This document shows, piece by piece, positions 1-7,042 of a stretch of DNA of 32,751 nucleotides. The notes under the pieces were generated by a model, which was not told the DNA's origin, searched no databases, and saw only the letters and a program-made list of their open reading frames with translations. The DNA is from an uncultured Verrucomicrobia subdivision 3 bacterium (lineage in GTDB: Bacteria > Verrucomicrobiota > Verrucomicrobiia > Limisphaerales > UBA11358). The translations under genes and the position numbers were made by a program. Location of the stretch: NCBI GenBank assembly GCA_903850425.1, contig CAINLR010000183.1, forward strand, positions 1 to 32,751, read 5' to 3'. Numbering within the stretch: position 1 is the first letter of the stretch; the number at the start of each line of letters is the position of its first letter.

Positions 1-138
1 AACCGGGTCTTTGATTCCCTGGCGGGGGTGAAGCAACAGCTCCGCTCAGGTCTCATCCGCCTGGCGCGGGATCGGATTCGCGTGCGCAGCATCACCGCCT
101 GGCCGTGGATAGTTACACTCAACTTGAAAGCAAGTTAG
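1..138 (+). CDS. IS630-family-like transposase, C-terminal fragment
   Basis: The frame is open from the first base and stops at TAG 136-138, so only the last 45 residues are visible. They contain NRVFDSLAGVKQQL and end DRIRVRSITAWPWIVTLNLK, which resembles the C-terminal end of IS630/Tc1-like DDE transposases (a tail after the third catalytic acidic residue, with a 'RSIT-x-x-PW' ending). The catalytic domain lies outside the window. A small inverted repeat, AACTTG/CAAGTT at 121-136, overlaps the last codons. I could not define a terminal inverted repeat or the TA target duplication expected of the family. Family assignment rests on a short tail and is moderately secure. Confidence 0.6.
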   Translation, partial: NRVFDSLAGVKQQLRSGLIRLARDRIRVRSITAWPWIVTLNLKAS

Positions 139-573
139 AATAAGCTGGCGCTGGCGGGCGTAGCCACGGAAAACTCAGGCCGGTTGGCGGAGCAGCTTTC
201 GACGTTTCTCCTCGACCTGTATGGTGCGGGCGTCGTGGAGTTCCGCACCATCGCCCCACCCATCGCCCGCACGATCAGCGAACGCCCGGCGGTCAGCCCG
301 TTGACTCGCTGGCAGGTCCAACACGGTGCGTTCGTCACGTCGCAATTTCACATCGGCGTCCGAATTGACGACGAGATCGCGCGGTGCCTGCTGGCCTCGC
401 TGGATGGCACCCTCGACCACCCGGCGCTGCTCGAGAAAATCTGGCGGTTGCTGAAGTCCAAGAATGCTCTGAACTTTCAGGATCATGACGAAGGTGAGCT
501 GCGCCGGAAGGTGCAAGCGGATCTGGAAAACAACTTGGAAAAACTGGCGCGCCTGGGTTTGCTGATTGCGTGA
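139..573 (+). pseudogene. Truncated SAM-methyltransferase, C-terminal regulatory domain only
   Basis: The frame is open from immediately after the transposase stop to TGA 571-573. Its sequence looks like the C-terminal regulatory/winged-helix part of class I methyltransferases with a 'methyltransferase regulatory domain': SERPAVSPLTRWQVQHGAFV, then a segment of the form F-x-I-G-V-R-I-D-D followed by LLASLDGTLDHPALL. The Rossmann SAM-binding part (expected G-x-G-x-G motif) is absent, because the sequence upstream is transposase. TTG at 184 could start a 129-residue product, but I regard this as a remnant of a gene cut by the IS element or by a rearrangement. It may still be transcribed from the element. 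Confidence 0.55.
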
Positions 574-647
574 AATGGCTGGATTCCGCCGGCCATACGC
601 TCCAGAGCAAACTGCCTGACGGCCCGCTACCTCCTTCAGTTCCCGGC

Positions 648-1004
648 TCAAGGCCGTGCCAGCGTGCCCAGATCTGCCGCAATGTTCTTAACGATGAGTG
701 TCTCGGCCGGGGTGCAGGGGTAGGCCGACTTGTCTTTGAACAGTGTCCCTTCCTTCACCGTCCGGTCCGCTGGCTTGTAATTCCGCTTGCTTTCGTAGCG
801 ATGATAGCTCCAGCCGTTTTTTTCATTATTGCCGAGGATGGTGATGTGGGGCCACGAAGGCATTTTAGCGTCGCTAGTCCGCGGCATCGTGAAGTGAACC
901 TCCTTGAATTTTTCACCAAATTCCGCCTCCCAGCCGGTGATTTCCAAAACATATAACATCCAATGACCATCCGGCTTTGATTTTTTTTTGTAGGCGTATT
1001 TCAT
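648..1004 (-). CDS. Hypothetical protein, 118 aa
   Basis: A complete minus-strand frame starting at ATG 1004. The product is small, hydrophilic and aromatic-rich, with no signal peptide or membrane segment. Features include a lysine run near the N-terminus (KKKSK, residues 6-10), WMLYVLEITGWEAEFG, and a central SWPHITILGNNEKNGW. I do not recognise the family. The lysine codons are read from a run of nine A residues (T at 981-989 on the plus strand), a possible slippage site. It faces the truncated methyltransferase and has no operon partner. The sensible amino-acid composition and lack of a better frame make it a probable gene. Confidence 0.5.
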   Translation of the reverse strand: MKYAYKKKSKPDGHWMLYVLEITGWEAEFGEKFKEVHFTMPRTSDAKMPSWPHITILGNNEKNGWSYHRYESKRNYKPADRTVKEGTLFKDKSAYPCTPAETLIVKNIAADLGTLARP

Positions 1005-1298
1005 AGGAATGATTCGGGTGAATGGTTCGAGCTAGACTGCGCGGTTCGGTGGGAATGATGTTGGCGGCGGCTTCAATGGTGGCGAAACTAGACAACAACG
1101 CCAACCGGTGTCAACTCCTTTTAATAATGACTATTATTTTCCAAGATGCTCAGATGACTCAGCGCGGGCCAATCCGCGCCGGAAATAATGAAAGTGCCCT
1201 AGGCGGGCCTGGTCGGCGGACCGCCCTGGGCAATTTGCGATAATAAAGATCGGCCACCTTGCGCGGGGCGTGCCTGCGTCCTTCCAGTCCCGGACCTG

Positions 1299-1904
1299 TC
1301 AACGCAAGTTATCCATCGGCTTGGGCGTGAAGTCCGTGTCCGAGATGAGTTGCGTCGCGGGCACCGGGCTCTGGTTCAACTCCACCGTCGCCACCTGCAC
1401 GCCGGTTCGCTTCACTTGATAACGGCCGGCATAGATCGAGGTCATCGCAAATGTCTTGGGATCGGTAATCTCCGAAGTGGCTTTGTAGCCCGGCAGGTTC
1501 CCGTTCAAATCGGCGCTCGATGTGCCGAAGGTGGGATCATAAATGATGCCCGTTTGCGGGTCTTTGACGCGGTAATGATTTTCAAATTCCCAACCTTTGA
1601 AAGCGGCGCCGGAAATCTGTGGCGGCTCACCCAGCGCGGTGTCGGTTCCACGGTCGAGCACAAAGTAGCCGCCCGAACGAGGCGGGGCGGTGTAATAAAG
1701 GGATTGCAGACCATCGATACCCATGTCCTTCGCCAACTGCATGAAGATGCGCGCGGCTGAACCGCAACTCATCCCCGTGCCCGGCGGCGGAGGCATCTGC
1801 CCCGTGCCGTTTACCGCCGTCTTGGACAGGTCATACCGGTATTGCGAGGTCTGCAATAGTTCGAGCACGTCGGCGAGTTTCTGCTTGCGTTCCGGGATGG
1901 TCAT
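1299..1904 (-). CDS. Orphan protein with Cys-His-Asp layout, transglutaminase/papain-like candidate, 201 aa
   Basis: A complete minus-strand frame, ATG 1904 to TGA 1299. Residues near 40-55 read PPPPGTGMSCGSAARIF, placing a cysteine at the start of a predicted helix. Near residues 108-125 comes FENHYRVKDPQTGIIYDPTFG, giving His and Asp in beta-strand-like surroundings. The order Cys (helix), His, Asp is the layout of transglutaminase-like and papain-like cysteine hydrolases, including toxin domains of that fold; this is inference from motif order, not a family match. There is no signal peptide or visible immunity-like neighbour. A run of eight G residues (1908-1915, plus strand) lies four bases upstream of the start codon. 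Function unknown. Confidence 0.6.
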   Translation of the reverse strand: MTIPERKQKLADVLELLQTSQYRYDLSKTAVNGTGQMPPPPGTGMSCGSAARIFMQLAKDMGIDGLQSLYYTAPPRSGGYFVLDRGTDTALGEPPQISGAAFKGWEFENHYRVKDPQTGIIYDPTFGTSSADLNGNLPGYKATSEITDPKTFAMTSIYAGRYQVKRTGVQVATVELNQSPVPATQLISDTDFTPKPMDNLR

Positions 1905-2305
1905 AACGGGGGGGGTAATGGGGTTAATTTACATGGGCATCAACTGCATTAATCAAAAACCTATAAGGCAGCGCCTACGGGTGTCAACTTGTTTCATCTA
2001 TTATACGAACGGCAGCAGTGGAATCGTCACGATCGTGCCAGCAAAGAACACCAAACCAAGAACATCACCGGACTGGTCGAACTGGTCGGCAGGGTCGCAA
2101 GCCAGCCAGTTTTATATTTGCACTGCCGGGTTTATTGCACGCTGAATAGAATGCGCCACCGGTTTGGCTCGCGGTCAACGCCAGATAATTTCTCGTGCTT
2201 TGTCGCCCTCATAAAAAGGCTGCATAATGCGAGGATTTGCTGGCGATCAGCTTTGGCCCGCCGCGCAAGCAATGTTGGCATCGGGAAAGCTTCTCTGAGG
2301 ATTGC
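1905..2305. other. Non-coding gap between divergent genes
   Basis: About 400 bases between the minus-strand Cys-His-Asp protein and the plus-strand response regulator. It must hold both promoters, but I see no convincing -35/-10 pair. The G8 tract at 1908-1915 is at its left end. No RNA gene or credible ORF was seen. Confidence 0.5.
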
Positions 2306-2905
2306 ATGAATATGGATGAAGCCTCGCTGCCAGCCGAGCTGGCTCTAACCCAGACAATCCCGGTGGCTGCGGAGGCTGCCGAAGCTTTTAAATCGAACGT
2401 GAAAGTCTGGCTGGTGGATGATAATGACACGATCCGGACGCTGGTCGCCGAATTGCTTGGCCACCAAGGTGGGATTGAGTGCGTGCGCCATTTTTCCTCC
2501 CCGGACGCATTGCTGAGTGCGCTTGCCAGCAAACCCGGGCCGGATGTCATCCTGCTCGATGTGCAGATGGGCGATCGCAATGGCTTGGATGCCGTGCGTC
2601 CGATCAAATCCCTCACGCGTTCGACCCGCGTGCTGATGTTCACCACCTGCTTCAACCCTGATTGGCGGGAACGGGCACTCGGCGATGGCGCGTCGGATTA
2701 CCTGCTCAAATCCGATCCGTTGGAACGTGTGGCCGAACGGATTCGCTGCCCGGCCCTTGATCCGGCACCCAGATCCTCCGCCCGGCGTCGCGCCCATCAT
2801 TCGGCACCGCGTGTGGGGGCAAAGCACAGCGTCCATTCAAACCCCGAAAAATCCCCGCGTCTATTTAGCCGCACGCTGGAGCGACTGCGTTCCTTGTGGA
2901 ATTAA
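2306..2905 (+). CDS. Response regulator, REC domain with short non-HTH tail
   Basis: A 199-residue two-component receiver protein. The start ATG 2306 is chosen because GAGG lies a few bases upstream (2297-2300) and the receiver domain starts about residue 32. Visible receiver signatures are VWLVDDND (acidic pair D38/D39), phospho-acceptor D85 in VILLDVQM, T113 in MFTT and K135 in YLLKSD. The order and spacing resemble NarL-type receivers. The expected C-terminal helix-turn-helix is missing: after about residue 147 the tail is Arg/His/Pro-rich and ends RTLERLRSLWN. It may be a truncated NarL-type regulator, or act by protein contacts. No cognate kinase is adjacent. Confidence 0.8.
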   Translation: MNMDEASLPAELALTQTIPVAAEAAEAFKSNVKVWLVDDNDTIRTLVAELLGHQGGIECVRHFSSPDALLSALASKPGPDVILLDVQMGDRNGLDAVRPIKSLTRSTRVLMFTTCFNPDWRERALGDGASDYLLKSDPLERVAERIRCPALDPAPRSSARRRAHHSAPRVGAKHSVHSNPEKSPRLFSRTLERLRSLWN

Positions 2906-3197
2906 CGGCTGAAAATCCGGCCGCCGGCACCCTGGAGCAGCAGAACTGGTTTTTAGCTTGGACTAGGTGGCATGAGCTGCTGAAAAAATAATTGAAGATA
3001 TTTCGAGCTGATCCCTTGACAGTTCGTGAAAGGGGGCGAAGCTAATGGTGGCTGGTGTGGACGTGAGTGTCGGTTGACAGTTGCAGGCAGTGTTGGTTGA
3101 TAGTTGCAGTCAGTTCGGTTGCAGTGTCAGTGGCAGTGTCTGAGTAGGTCAGTTGGTAGATGCGCCCACGCCAGCCACTCCTATTTTTAGCCCTCCC
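2906..3197. other. Gene-free stretch with tandem repeat, possible small RNA
   Basis: No credible ORF lies here. It contains an approximate 23-nt tandem repeat (3069-3137) and leads directly into a strong hairpin followed by a T run on the plus strand (3198-3230). That layout would suit a short untranslated transcript, or a long 3' UTR of the response regulator gene. I recognise no RNA family. Confidence 0.3.
3069..3137 (+). repeat. Degenerate 23-nt tandem repeat, about three units
   Basis: Units 3069-3091 and 3092-3114 differ at only three positions and share the core GGTTGA(C/T)AGTTGCAG. A third, more diverged unit is at 3115-3137 (GGTTGCAG and CAGT retained). No coding frame explains it. 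Confidence 0.6.
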
Positions 3198-3230
3198 TCA
3201 GGCTGACCTTAACCGGTCAGCCTGACTTTT
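3198..3230 (+). terminator. Rho-independent terminator candidate (plus strand)
   Basis: A perfect 11-bp stem, TCAGGCTGACC (3198-3208) and GGTCAGCCTGA (3215-3225), with a 6-nt loop is followed by CTTTTT. The T run is on the plus strand, so it would end a rightward transcript, either the response regulator mRNA or a short RNA from 2906-3197. The stem includes the arsC stop codon, so it may also act at the 3' end of the leftward ars transcript. Confidence 0.65.
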
Positions 3231-3657
3231 TATCGGCATCGCGCAAACCGGCGGCATAGGCATCGAACACGCGGCGCATTTCATCCCGAACGGTCCGAAA
3301 ACATTTTAGAATTTCCTCCTCGCTGCCGGTGGCTTTGGCGGGATCAAAGAACGGCCAGTGGTGGCGGTTCAATTGGCCGGGGAAAATCGGACATGCCTGA
3401 TCCGCATTGCCGCAGACGGTGATGACGGTGTGAACCGGCTGCGCCAGTAATTCGGTCAAAGGCTTTGAGCGGTGGCCGGAAATATCAATGCCCACTTCGG
3501 CCATGACTTTGATGGCGAGCGGATGGACATAGCCGGCGGGTTTCGAGCCGGCGCTCTGGACATTTGCGAGGTCGCCAAGCGCGGCGCGCAAAAACCCTTC
3601 GCCGATGTGGCTGCGGCAGGAGTTGCCCGTGCAGAGGATGAGGATGGTGGGTTTCAT
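3217..3657 (-). CDS. arsC: Arsenate reductase, thioredoxin-linked LMW-phosphatase type
   Basis: Reduces arsenate to arsenite in the cytoplasm so that Acr3 can export it. The product is 146 residues from ATG 3657. An in-frame ATG at 3681 lies inside an intergenic repeat and would add eight unrelated residues. The N-terminus ILILCTGNSCRSHIGEG is the Cys-x5-Arg phosphatase loop (C9, R15, with C14), and VCGNADQACP supplies C82 and C89, the redox pair of the Staphylococcus pI258-type ArsC. HWPFFDPAKATG and FRTVRDEM are further family signatures. It is the last gene of the ars cluster, about 100 bp after acr3, separated by an inverted heptamer array. Confidence 0.93.
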   Translation of the reverse strand: MKPTILILCTGNSCRSHIGEGFLRAALGDLANVQSAGSKPAGYVHPLAIKVMAEVGIDISGHRSKPLTELLAQPVHTVITVCGNADQACPIFPGQLNRHHWPFFDPAKATGSEEEILKCFRTVRDEMRRVFDAYAAGLRDADKKSG

Positions 3658-3669
3658 AATTTTGGGGGA

Positions 3670-3752
3670 AACATTGAACATTCAACAGCGAACGCTCAAT
3701 GACGGCTTTATGTGCAATTGGAGGTTGGGTGTTGAATGTTCAATGTTGGATG
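3670..3752. repeat. Inverted heptanucleotide array, copy A (acr3-arsC gap)
   Basis: The left arm is five 7-mers, AACATTG, AACATTC, AACAGCG, AACGCTC, AATGACG (3670-3704). The right arm is five 7-mers, TTGGAGG, TTGGGTG, TTGAATG, TTCAATG, TTGGATG (3718-3752). The arms contain a perfect 18-bp inverted repeat (3670-3687 with 3730-3747), so the RNA should fold. The spacer is 13 nt. Related arrays occur at 28727-28818 and 32261-32361. Confidence 0.85.
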
Positions 3753-3756
3753 TTTT

Positions 3757-4824
3757 TCAATTCACGCGTGCCTGATACCAGCCGCGCGACTGGTTGCAGA
3801 TTTTGCAGACCGAAAGCATCACCGGCACTTCCACGAGCACGCCAACGACCGTGGCCAGCGCCGCGCCGGAACCCGCGCCGAACAACGTGATGGCCACGGC
3901 CACGGCCAGCTCAAAGAAGTTACTCGCGCCGATGAGCGCGCCGGGCGCGGCGACATTATGCGGCACGCGCAGCTTGCGCATGAGCAGGTAGGCTAGCGTG
4001 GAATTGAAATAAACTTGGATGACAATCGGCACGGCAAGCAGCAGCACGGCCAGCCAGCGCGTCGTCAGATTTTCCGCCTGAAACGCGAAGATCAGAACGA
4101 GCGTCAGCAGCAGGGCGAAAATGGTGACGGGCTGAAACTTCGGCAGGAATTTCTGATCGAACCAATCCTTGCCGCGCGATTTGAGGAGCACGGTTCGCGT
4201 CAGCCAGCCCGCCGCCAGCGGAATGACGATGAACACCACCACGCTGGTGACGAGCACTTTTGACGGCACGACGACGTTCGCCACGCCGCAGAGAAACATC
4301 ACGATGGGCGCGAAGAGCACAAGCATGATGAGGTCGTTCACTGCCACCTGCACGAGCGTATAGACCGGATCGCCGTCGGTGAGATAGCTCCAGACAAAAA
4401 CCATCGCCGTGCACGGCGCGGCGGCGAGGATAATGAGGCCGGCCGTGTATTCCTTCGCCAGCTCCGGCGAAATCCACGCGCGGAAAATGTGCGACATGAA
4501 CAGCCAGCCGAGGAACGCCATGCTGAACGGCTTCACCAGCCAGTTGACGAACAGCGTGACGGCGAGGCCTTTCGGTTTTTTGGCGATGCCGCCGATGGAT
4601 GAAAAATCCACCTTCAGCATCATCGGATAAATCATCAGCCAGATGAGCACGGCGATGGGGGCGTTGACGTGCGAGCCGGAAACAAATTCTAATTTGCTTA
4701 AATCCGTCGTGAAGCCGGGCGCTATTTTTCCAAACGCCACCCCGACCACCATGCAGAGAAAAACCCAGACGGTCAGGTAACGCTCGAAGAACGCGAGGCG
4801 TTTTGGATTTTCGATTTTGCTCAT
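3757..4824 (-). CDS. acr3: Arsenite efflux transporter, ACR3 family
   Basis: An inner-membrane arsenite exporter of the bile/arsenite/riboflavin transporter superfamily, 355 residues with about ten hydrophobic segments. Diagnostic stretches are the N-terminal FFERYLTVWVFLCMVVGVAFG, APIAVLIWLMIYPMMLKVDF, and AAAPCTAMVFVWSYLTDGDP, which carries the conserved functional cysteine (C138), followed by VAVNDLIML. Its ATG overlaps the arsM stop in the form ATGA (4821-4824), implying translational coupling. It exports the arsenite made by ArsC; methylated species from ArsM leave otherwise. Length and motifs are complete. Confidence 0.95.
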   Translation of the reverse strand: MSKIENPKRLAFFERYLTVWVFLCMVVGVAFGKIAPGFTTDLSKLEFVSGSHVNAPIAVLIWLMIYPMMLKVDFSSIGGIAKKPKGLAVTLFVNWLVKPFSMAFLGWLFMSHIFRAWISPELAKEYTAGLIILAAAPCTAMVFVWSYLTDGDPVYTLVQVAVNDLIMLVLFAPIVMFLCGVANVVVPSKVLVTSVVVFIVIPLAAGWLTRTVLLKSRGKDWFDQKFLPKFQPVTIFALLLTLVLIFAFQAENLTTRWLAVLLLAVPIVIQVYFNSTLAYLLMRKLRVPHNVAAPGALIGASNFFELAVAVAITLFGAGSGAALATVVGVLVEVPVMLSVCKICNQSRGWYQARVN

Positions 4825-5678
4825 GGCTTGCGGGCGGTGATTTCCACGCTGGCGATGTAATCGTCCGGGCTGGCACCAGCGGGCAGGGCGGCGACGATTT
4901 TTTGGTAAAGCGGATCTTCAAAGCTGACCATCGCCGAAACGTATTCCGGCTTCACGCGCACAGCGATTTCCGACAAGCCGGCGGCGCGGGCGAAATTTTC
5001 CGTGTCCGCCACCAGCGCGGCTCCGGCCACGCAGCCGACGAGCGCTTCGACCATTTTCAAAATCTCCGGCGGCAACGGTTTCAGCAACGCCATGTCGGAC
5101 ACGGCCACTCGTCCGCCAGGCTTCAAGACCCGCGCGATTTCACGCCAGACTTGCGCCTTGTCGGGCGAAAGATTGATGACGCAGTTGGAAATGATGACAT
5201 CCACGGAATAGTCCGCGACGGGCAGGTGCTCGATTTCGCCAAGGCGGAATTCCACGTTGTCCAGGCCGGTTTCTTTCCGGTAATGCGCGATGTTGTTGCG
5301 CGCCTTGCCGAGCATTTCCGGCGTCATGTCCACGCCGATGGCGCGACCCGTGGCACCGACTTTTCGTCCGGCGATAAAAATGTCGAAGCCGCCGCCCGCA
5401 CCGAGATCAAGCACGGTTTCGCCAGGTTTCAACGCGGCGAGCGCGGCAGGGTTGCCGCAGGAAAGCCCCATGTTCGCGCCTTCCGGCAAAGCCTTGAGTT
5501 CCTCGACGGTGTAGCCGAGTTCACGCGCGAGTTTGTCGGCATCCGGCGGCGGGGAGCCACAGCAGGAGACGCCCGGCCCACAGCAGCCGGCGGTGGTTTC
5601 CTGCGCGATTTTGGCGTAGCCTTCGCGCACCAACTGGCGGACGGCTTCGGTTGTTTCAAAAGTTGGAGGCGTTTCCAT
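4821..5678 (-). CDS. arsM: Arsenite S-adenosylmethionine methyltransferase
   Basis: Transfers methyl groups from SAM to arsenite in the cytoplasm. ATG 5678, two bases after the arsR stop, gives 285 residues; an alternative ATG at 5690 lies inside arsR and adds MLLI. The N-terminal region has cysteine pairs in [10 protein letters not shown]. The SAM-binding core includes [15 protein letters not shown] and GVDMTPEML. The three cysteines typical of ArsM are present: C74 in GLSCGNP, C166 in [12 protein letters not shown] and C216 in LVGCVAG. It lies between arsR and acr3, so methylation is co-regulated with efflux. Confidence 0.94.
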   Translation of the reverse strand: METPPTFETTEAVRQLVREGYAKIAQETTAGCCGPGVSCCGSPPPDADKLARELGYTVEELKALPEGANMGLSCGNPAALAALKPGETVLDLGAGGGFDIFIAGRKVGATGRAIGVDMTPEMLGKARNNIAHYRKETGLDNVEFRLGEIEHLPVADYSVDVIISNCVINLSPDKAQVWREIARVLKPGGRVAVSDMALLKPLPPEILKMVEALVGCVAGAALVADTENFARAAGLSEIAVRVKPEYVSAMVSFEDPLYQKIVAALPAGASPDDYIASVEITARKP

Positions 5679-5680
5679 AA

Positions 5681-6046
5681 TCAGCAGCATTTCTGGCGGT
5701 GGCAGATGACGGCGAGATCCGTCTTCAAAATTTCTTTCAGCTTTTTCGCATCGGCCCTGGTTTCATCCGTCCTGGCGAGCGATTTGTGAACCCAGTCCAG
5801 CGCCTCGCGCACAGCAACCGGTGCGGTATTTTCGGCCAGCCGGTAATAAACCCAGCGCTCCATCTTGCGCGACAAGATCAGCTGCGCGTGATGCAAAATC
5901 GAAAGGTGTTTGGAGACGGTGGACGGCGCGAAACCGAACAGTTCCGTGATTTGGCAGACACAAAGTTCCCCGTGCCGGAGGGCGAGCAGAATCCGCACCC
6001 GGTTGGGGTCGGACAACGCCTTGGTGACGGCCATGAATTCGCGCAT
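5681..6046 (-). CDS. arsR: ArsR-family arsenite-responsive repressor
   Basis: A winged-helix metalloregulator, 121 residues; ATG 6034 is an alternative start. ALSDPNRVRILLAL opens the DNA-binding fold. GELCVCQITELFG carries the C29-V-C31 arsenite site at the start of the first recognition element, as in E. coli ArsR. PSTVSKHLSILHHA is the recognition helix and WVYYRL the wing. The C-terminus ends with clustered cysteines (C115, C120, C121) that could add a third thiolate ligand. It is the first gene of the operon and probably autoregulates through the inverted repeat at 6054-6075. Confidence 0.94.
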   Translation of the reverse strand: MREFMAVTKALSDPNRVRILLALRHGELCVCQITELFGFAPSTVSKHLSILHHAQLILSRKMERWVYYRLAENTAPVAVREALDWVHKSLARTDETRADAKKLKEILKTDLAVICHRQKCC

Positions 6047-6053
6047 AGATTGT

Positions 6054-6075
6054 TATTTCGTCAAACAACGAAATA
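6054..6075. promoter_or_regulatory. Probable ArsR operator
   Basis: A perfect inverted repeat with 8-bp arms, TATTTCGT (6054-6061) and ACGAAATA (6068-6075), and a 6-bp centre. It sits only 8 bp upstream of the arsR ATG, where bound ArsR would block transcription or initiation. AT-rich dyads of this size are usual for ArsR-family operators. The assignment is positional. Confidence 0.65.
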
Positions 6076-6363
6076 CAAATCGCACACTGCGGGCCGGCTG
6101 GCAAGCTTTGTTTTGGAAAGGTATCGAGGCTGGGAAAATGAGCGCCGGACCGCGGTGTTCACGGCGCTGGCACTGCGCCGCAACTAACATTGCGCACATG
6201 GCAGCGGCGCGAACGCCGCACGCCAAATCCGCCGGAAAAATAGCGGCGCGGAAGCCCCCACAAGTCAGACGCTTCCCCGTGGCTTGGTGATGGGGGTGGG
6301 TCGCAAAGCGTTTGGACTGCGTCGGGTTTAGCGCCGCTGTTCACCCTCGCGGACGCACCCGAA
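6076..6363. other. Gene-free stretch upstream of ars operon
   Basis: This should hold the leftward ars promoter, but no clear -35/-10 pair is seen. The stretch 6301-6345 (around AAGCGTTTGGACTGCG and TAGCGCCGCT) has the look of a decayed dispersed repeat, without a second copy in the window. No credible gene. Confidence 0.4.
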
Positions 6364-6861
6364 TCAATTTACAGCGACCGGACCCTGGCGGCGCGGACGT
6401 TGTTTGGCCGAGATGGATTTAATGAGCGTATGACCCTCACCTCTAGCCGGCAGCGGCGGTTCGGCTTGCGCGATGGCGGCGTTGATGAGGGCCAGAACGC
6501 CTGGCAACCGCAGCGTCTGGGCGCTGGGCAGCCGGACGAAACGATTTTGTTTGCCATTGCCCAGCAACCGATGCTCCGGGTCGGGCAACGTGGCTCCGTG
6601 GTAGAACGAGAGGCTGACCCCGTTGGCGGCGGCGGCCAGCGAGAGGATGCAGGTGGACGCGCGTTCGGTGGTCGCATAACCGATCACGAAGAAATTGTAG
6701 TTGTCGTAAACGAGTTCATTCGCCGTGGGGAGGAGGCGGCGGATTTCAGCGCGGCAGGCGCGAATCAGCTTGGCGTTGGCCGGCGCGAACTTGCCGATAA
6801 AACCAGCCAGTTGTTTTTCCGGCGCGGCCGCCGTGGTGGTTTTGGGTTCGACGGATTTCAT
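6364..6861 (-). CDS. DUF1801-like (YdhG/CyaY-fold) protein
   Basis: A 165-residue cytoplasmic protein starting at ATG 6861. The pattern ELVYDNYNFFVIGYAT, SLAAAANGVSLSFYHGA, then LPDPEHRLLGNGKQNRFVRL resembles small DUF1801 proteins, whose fold relates to CyaY/YdhG and whose biochemical role is unknown. The C-terminal 30 residues (after about 135) are Arg/Lys/Pro-rich and look like an added tail. It is monocistronic, separated from the ars operon by 317 bp and from the membrane gene upstream by an inverted repeat. Confidence 0.75.
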   Translation of the reverse strand: MKSVEPKTTTAAAPEKQLAGFIGKFAPANAKLIRACRAEIRRLLPTANELVYDNYNFFVIGYATTERASTCILSLAAAANGVSLSFYHGATLPDPEHRLLGNGKQNRFVRLPSAQTLRLPGVLALINAAIAQAEPPLPARGEGHTLIKSISAKQRPRRQGPVAVN

Positions 6862-6912
6862 GGCATTTCAAGAATTAAATCAGCGACGCGGGGAACTGCA
6901 ATGGCAAATTTC

Positions 6913-7040
6913 GGAGCGCGGCGGGGCCGCAGACCAGCCGCAGCACGCCCAAAGATTGAGACATTTTGAAGTTTCATTGCGTCACTCCTTGCGTCGTTGC
7001 TGCGGCTGATCCTGCTCGACGCAGAGCACAGCCGCGCTCC
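6913..7040. repeat. Inverted-repeat element, MITE-like
   Basis: The ends mirror one another: GGAGCGCGGC at 6913-6922 against GCCGCGCTCC at 7031-7040, and CAGCCGCAGCA at 6935-6945 against TGCTGCGGCTG at 6998-7008. The two halves (33 and 43 nt) flank about 52 nt. No target duplication was found. It fills the gap between the DUF1801-like gene and the membrane-protein gene. Confidence 0.55.
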
Positions 7041-7042
7041 GT

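Noticed and set aside
121-136. Terminal inverted repeat of the IS element (AACTTG/CAAGTT)
   Set aside because: It lies within the last transposase codons and no matching left end is visible, so it cannot be called an IS end.
1197-1229. Imperfect dyad CCCTAGGCGG/CCGCCCTGGG as a terminator
   Set aside because: The stem is interrupted and no T run follows on either strand.
4803-5789. Open frame of 328 codons on the plus strand
   Set aside because: Antisense to arsM and the end of arsR, with typical shadow composition (His/Arg/Gly).
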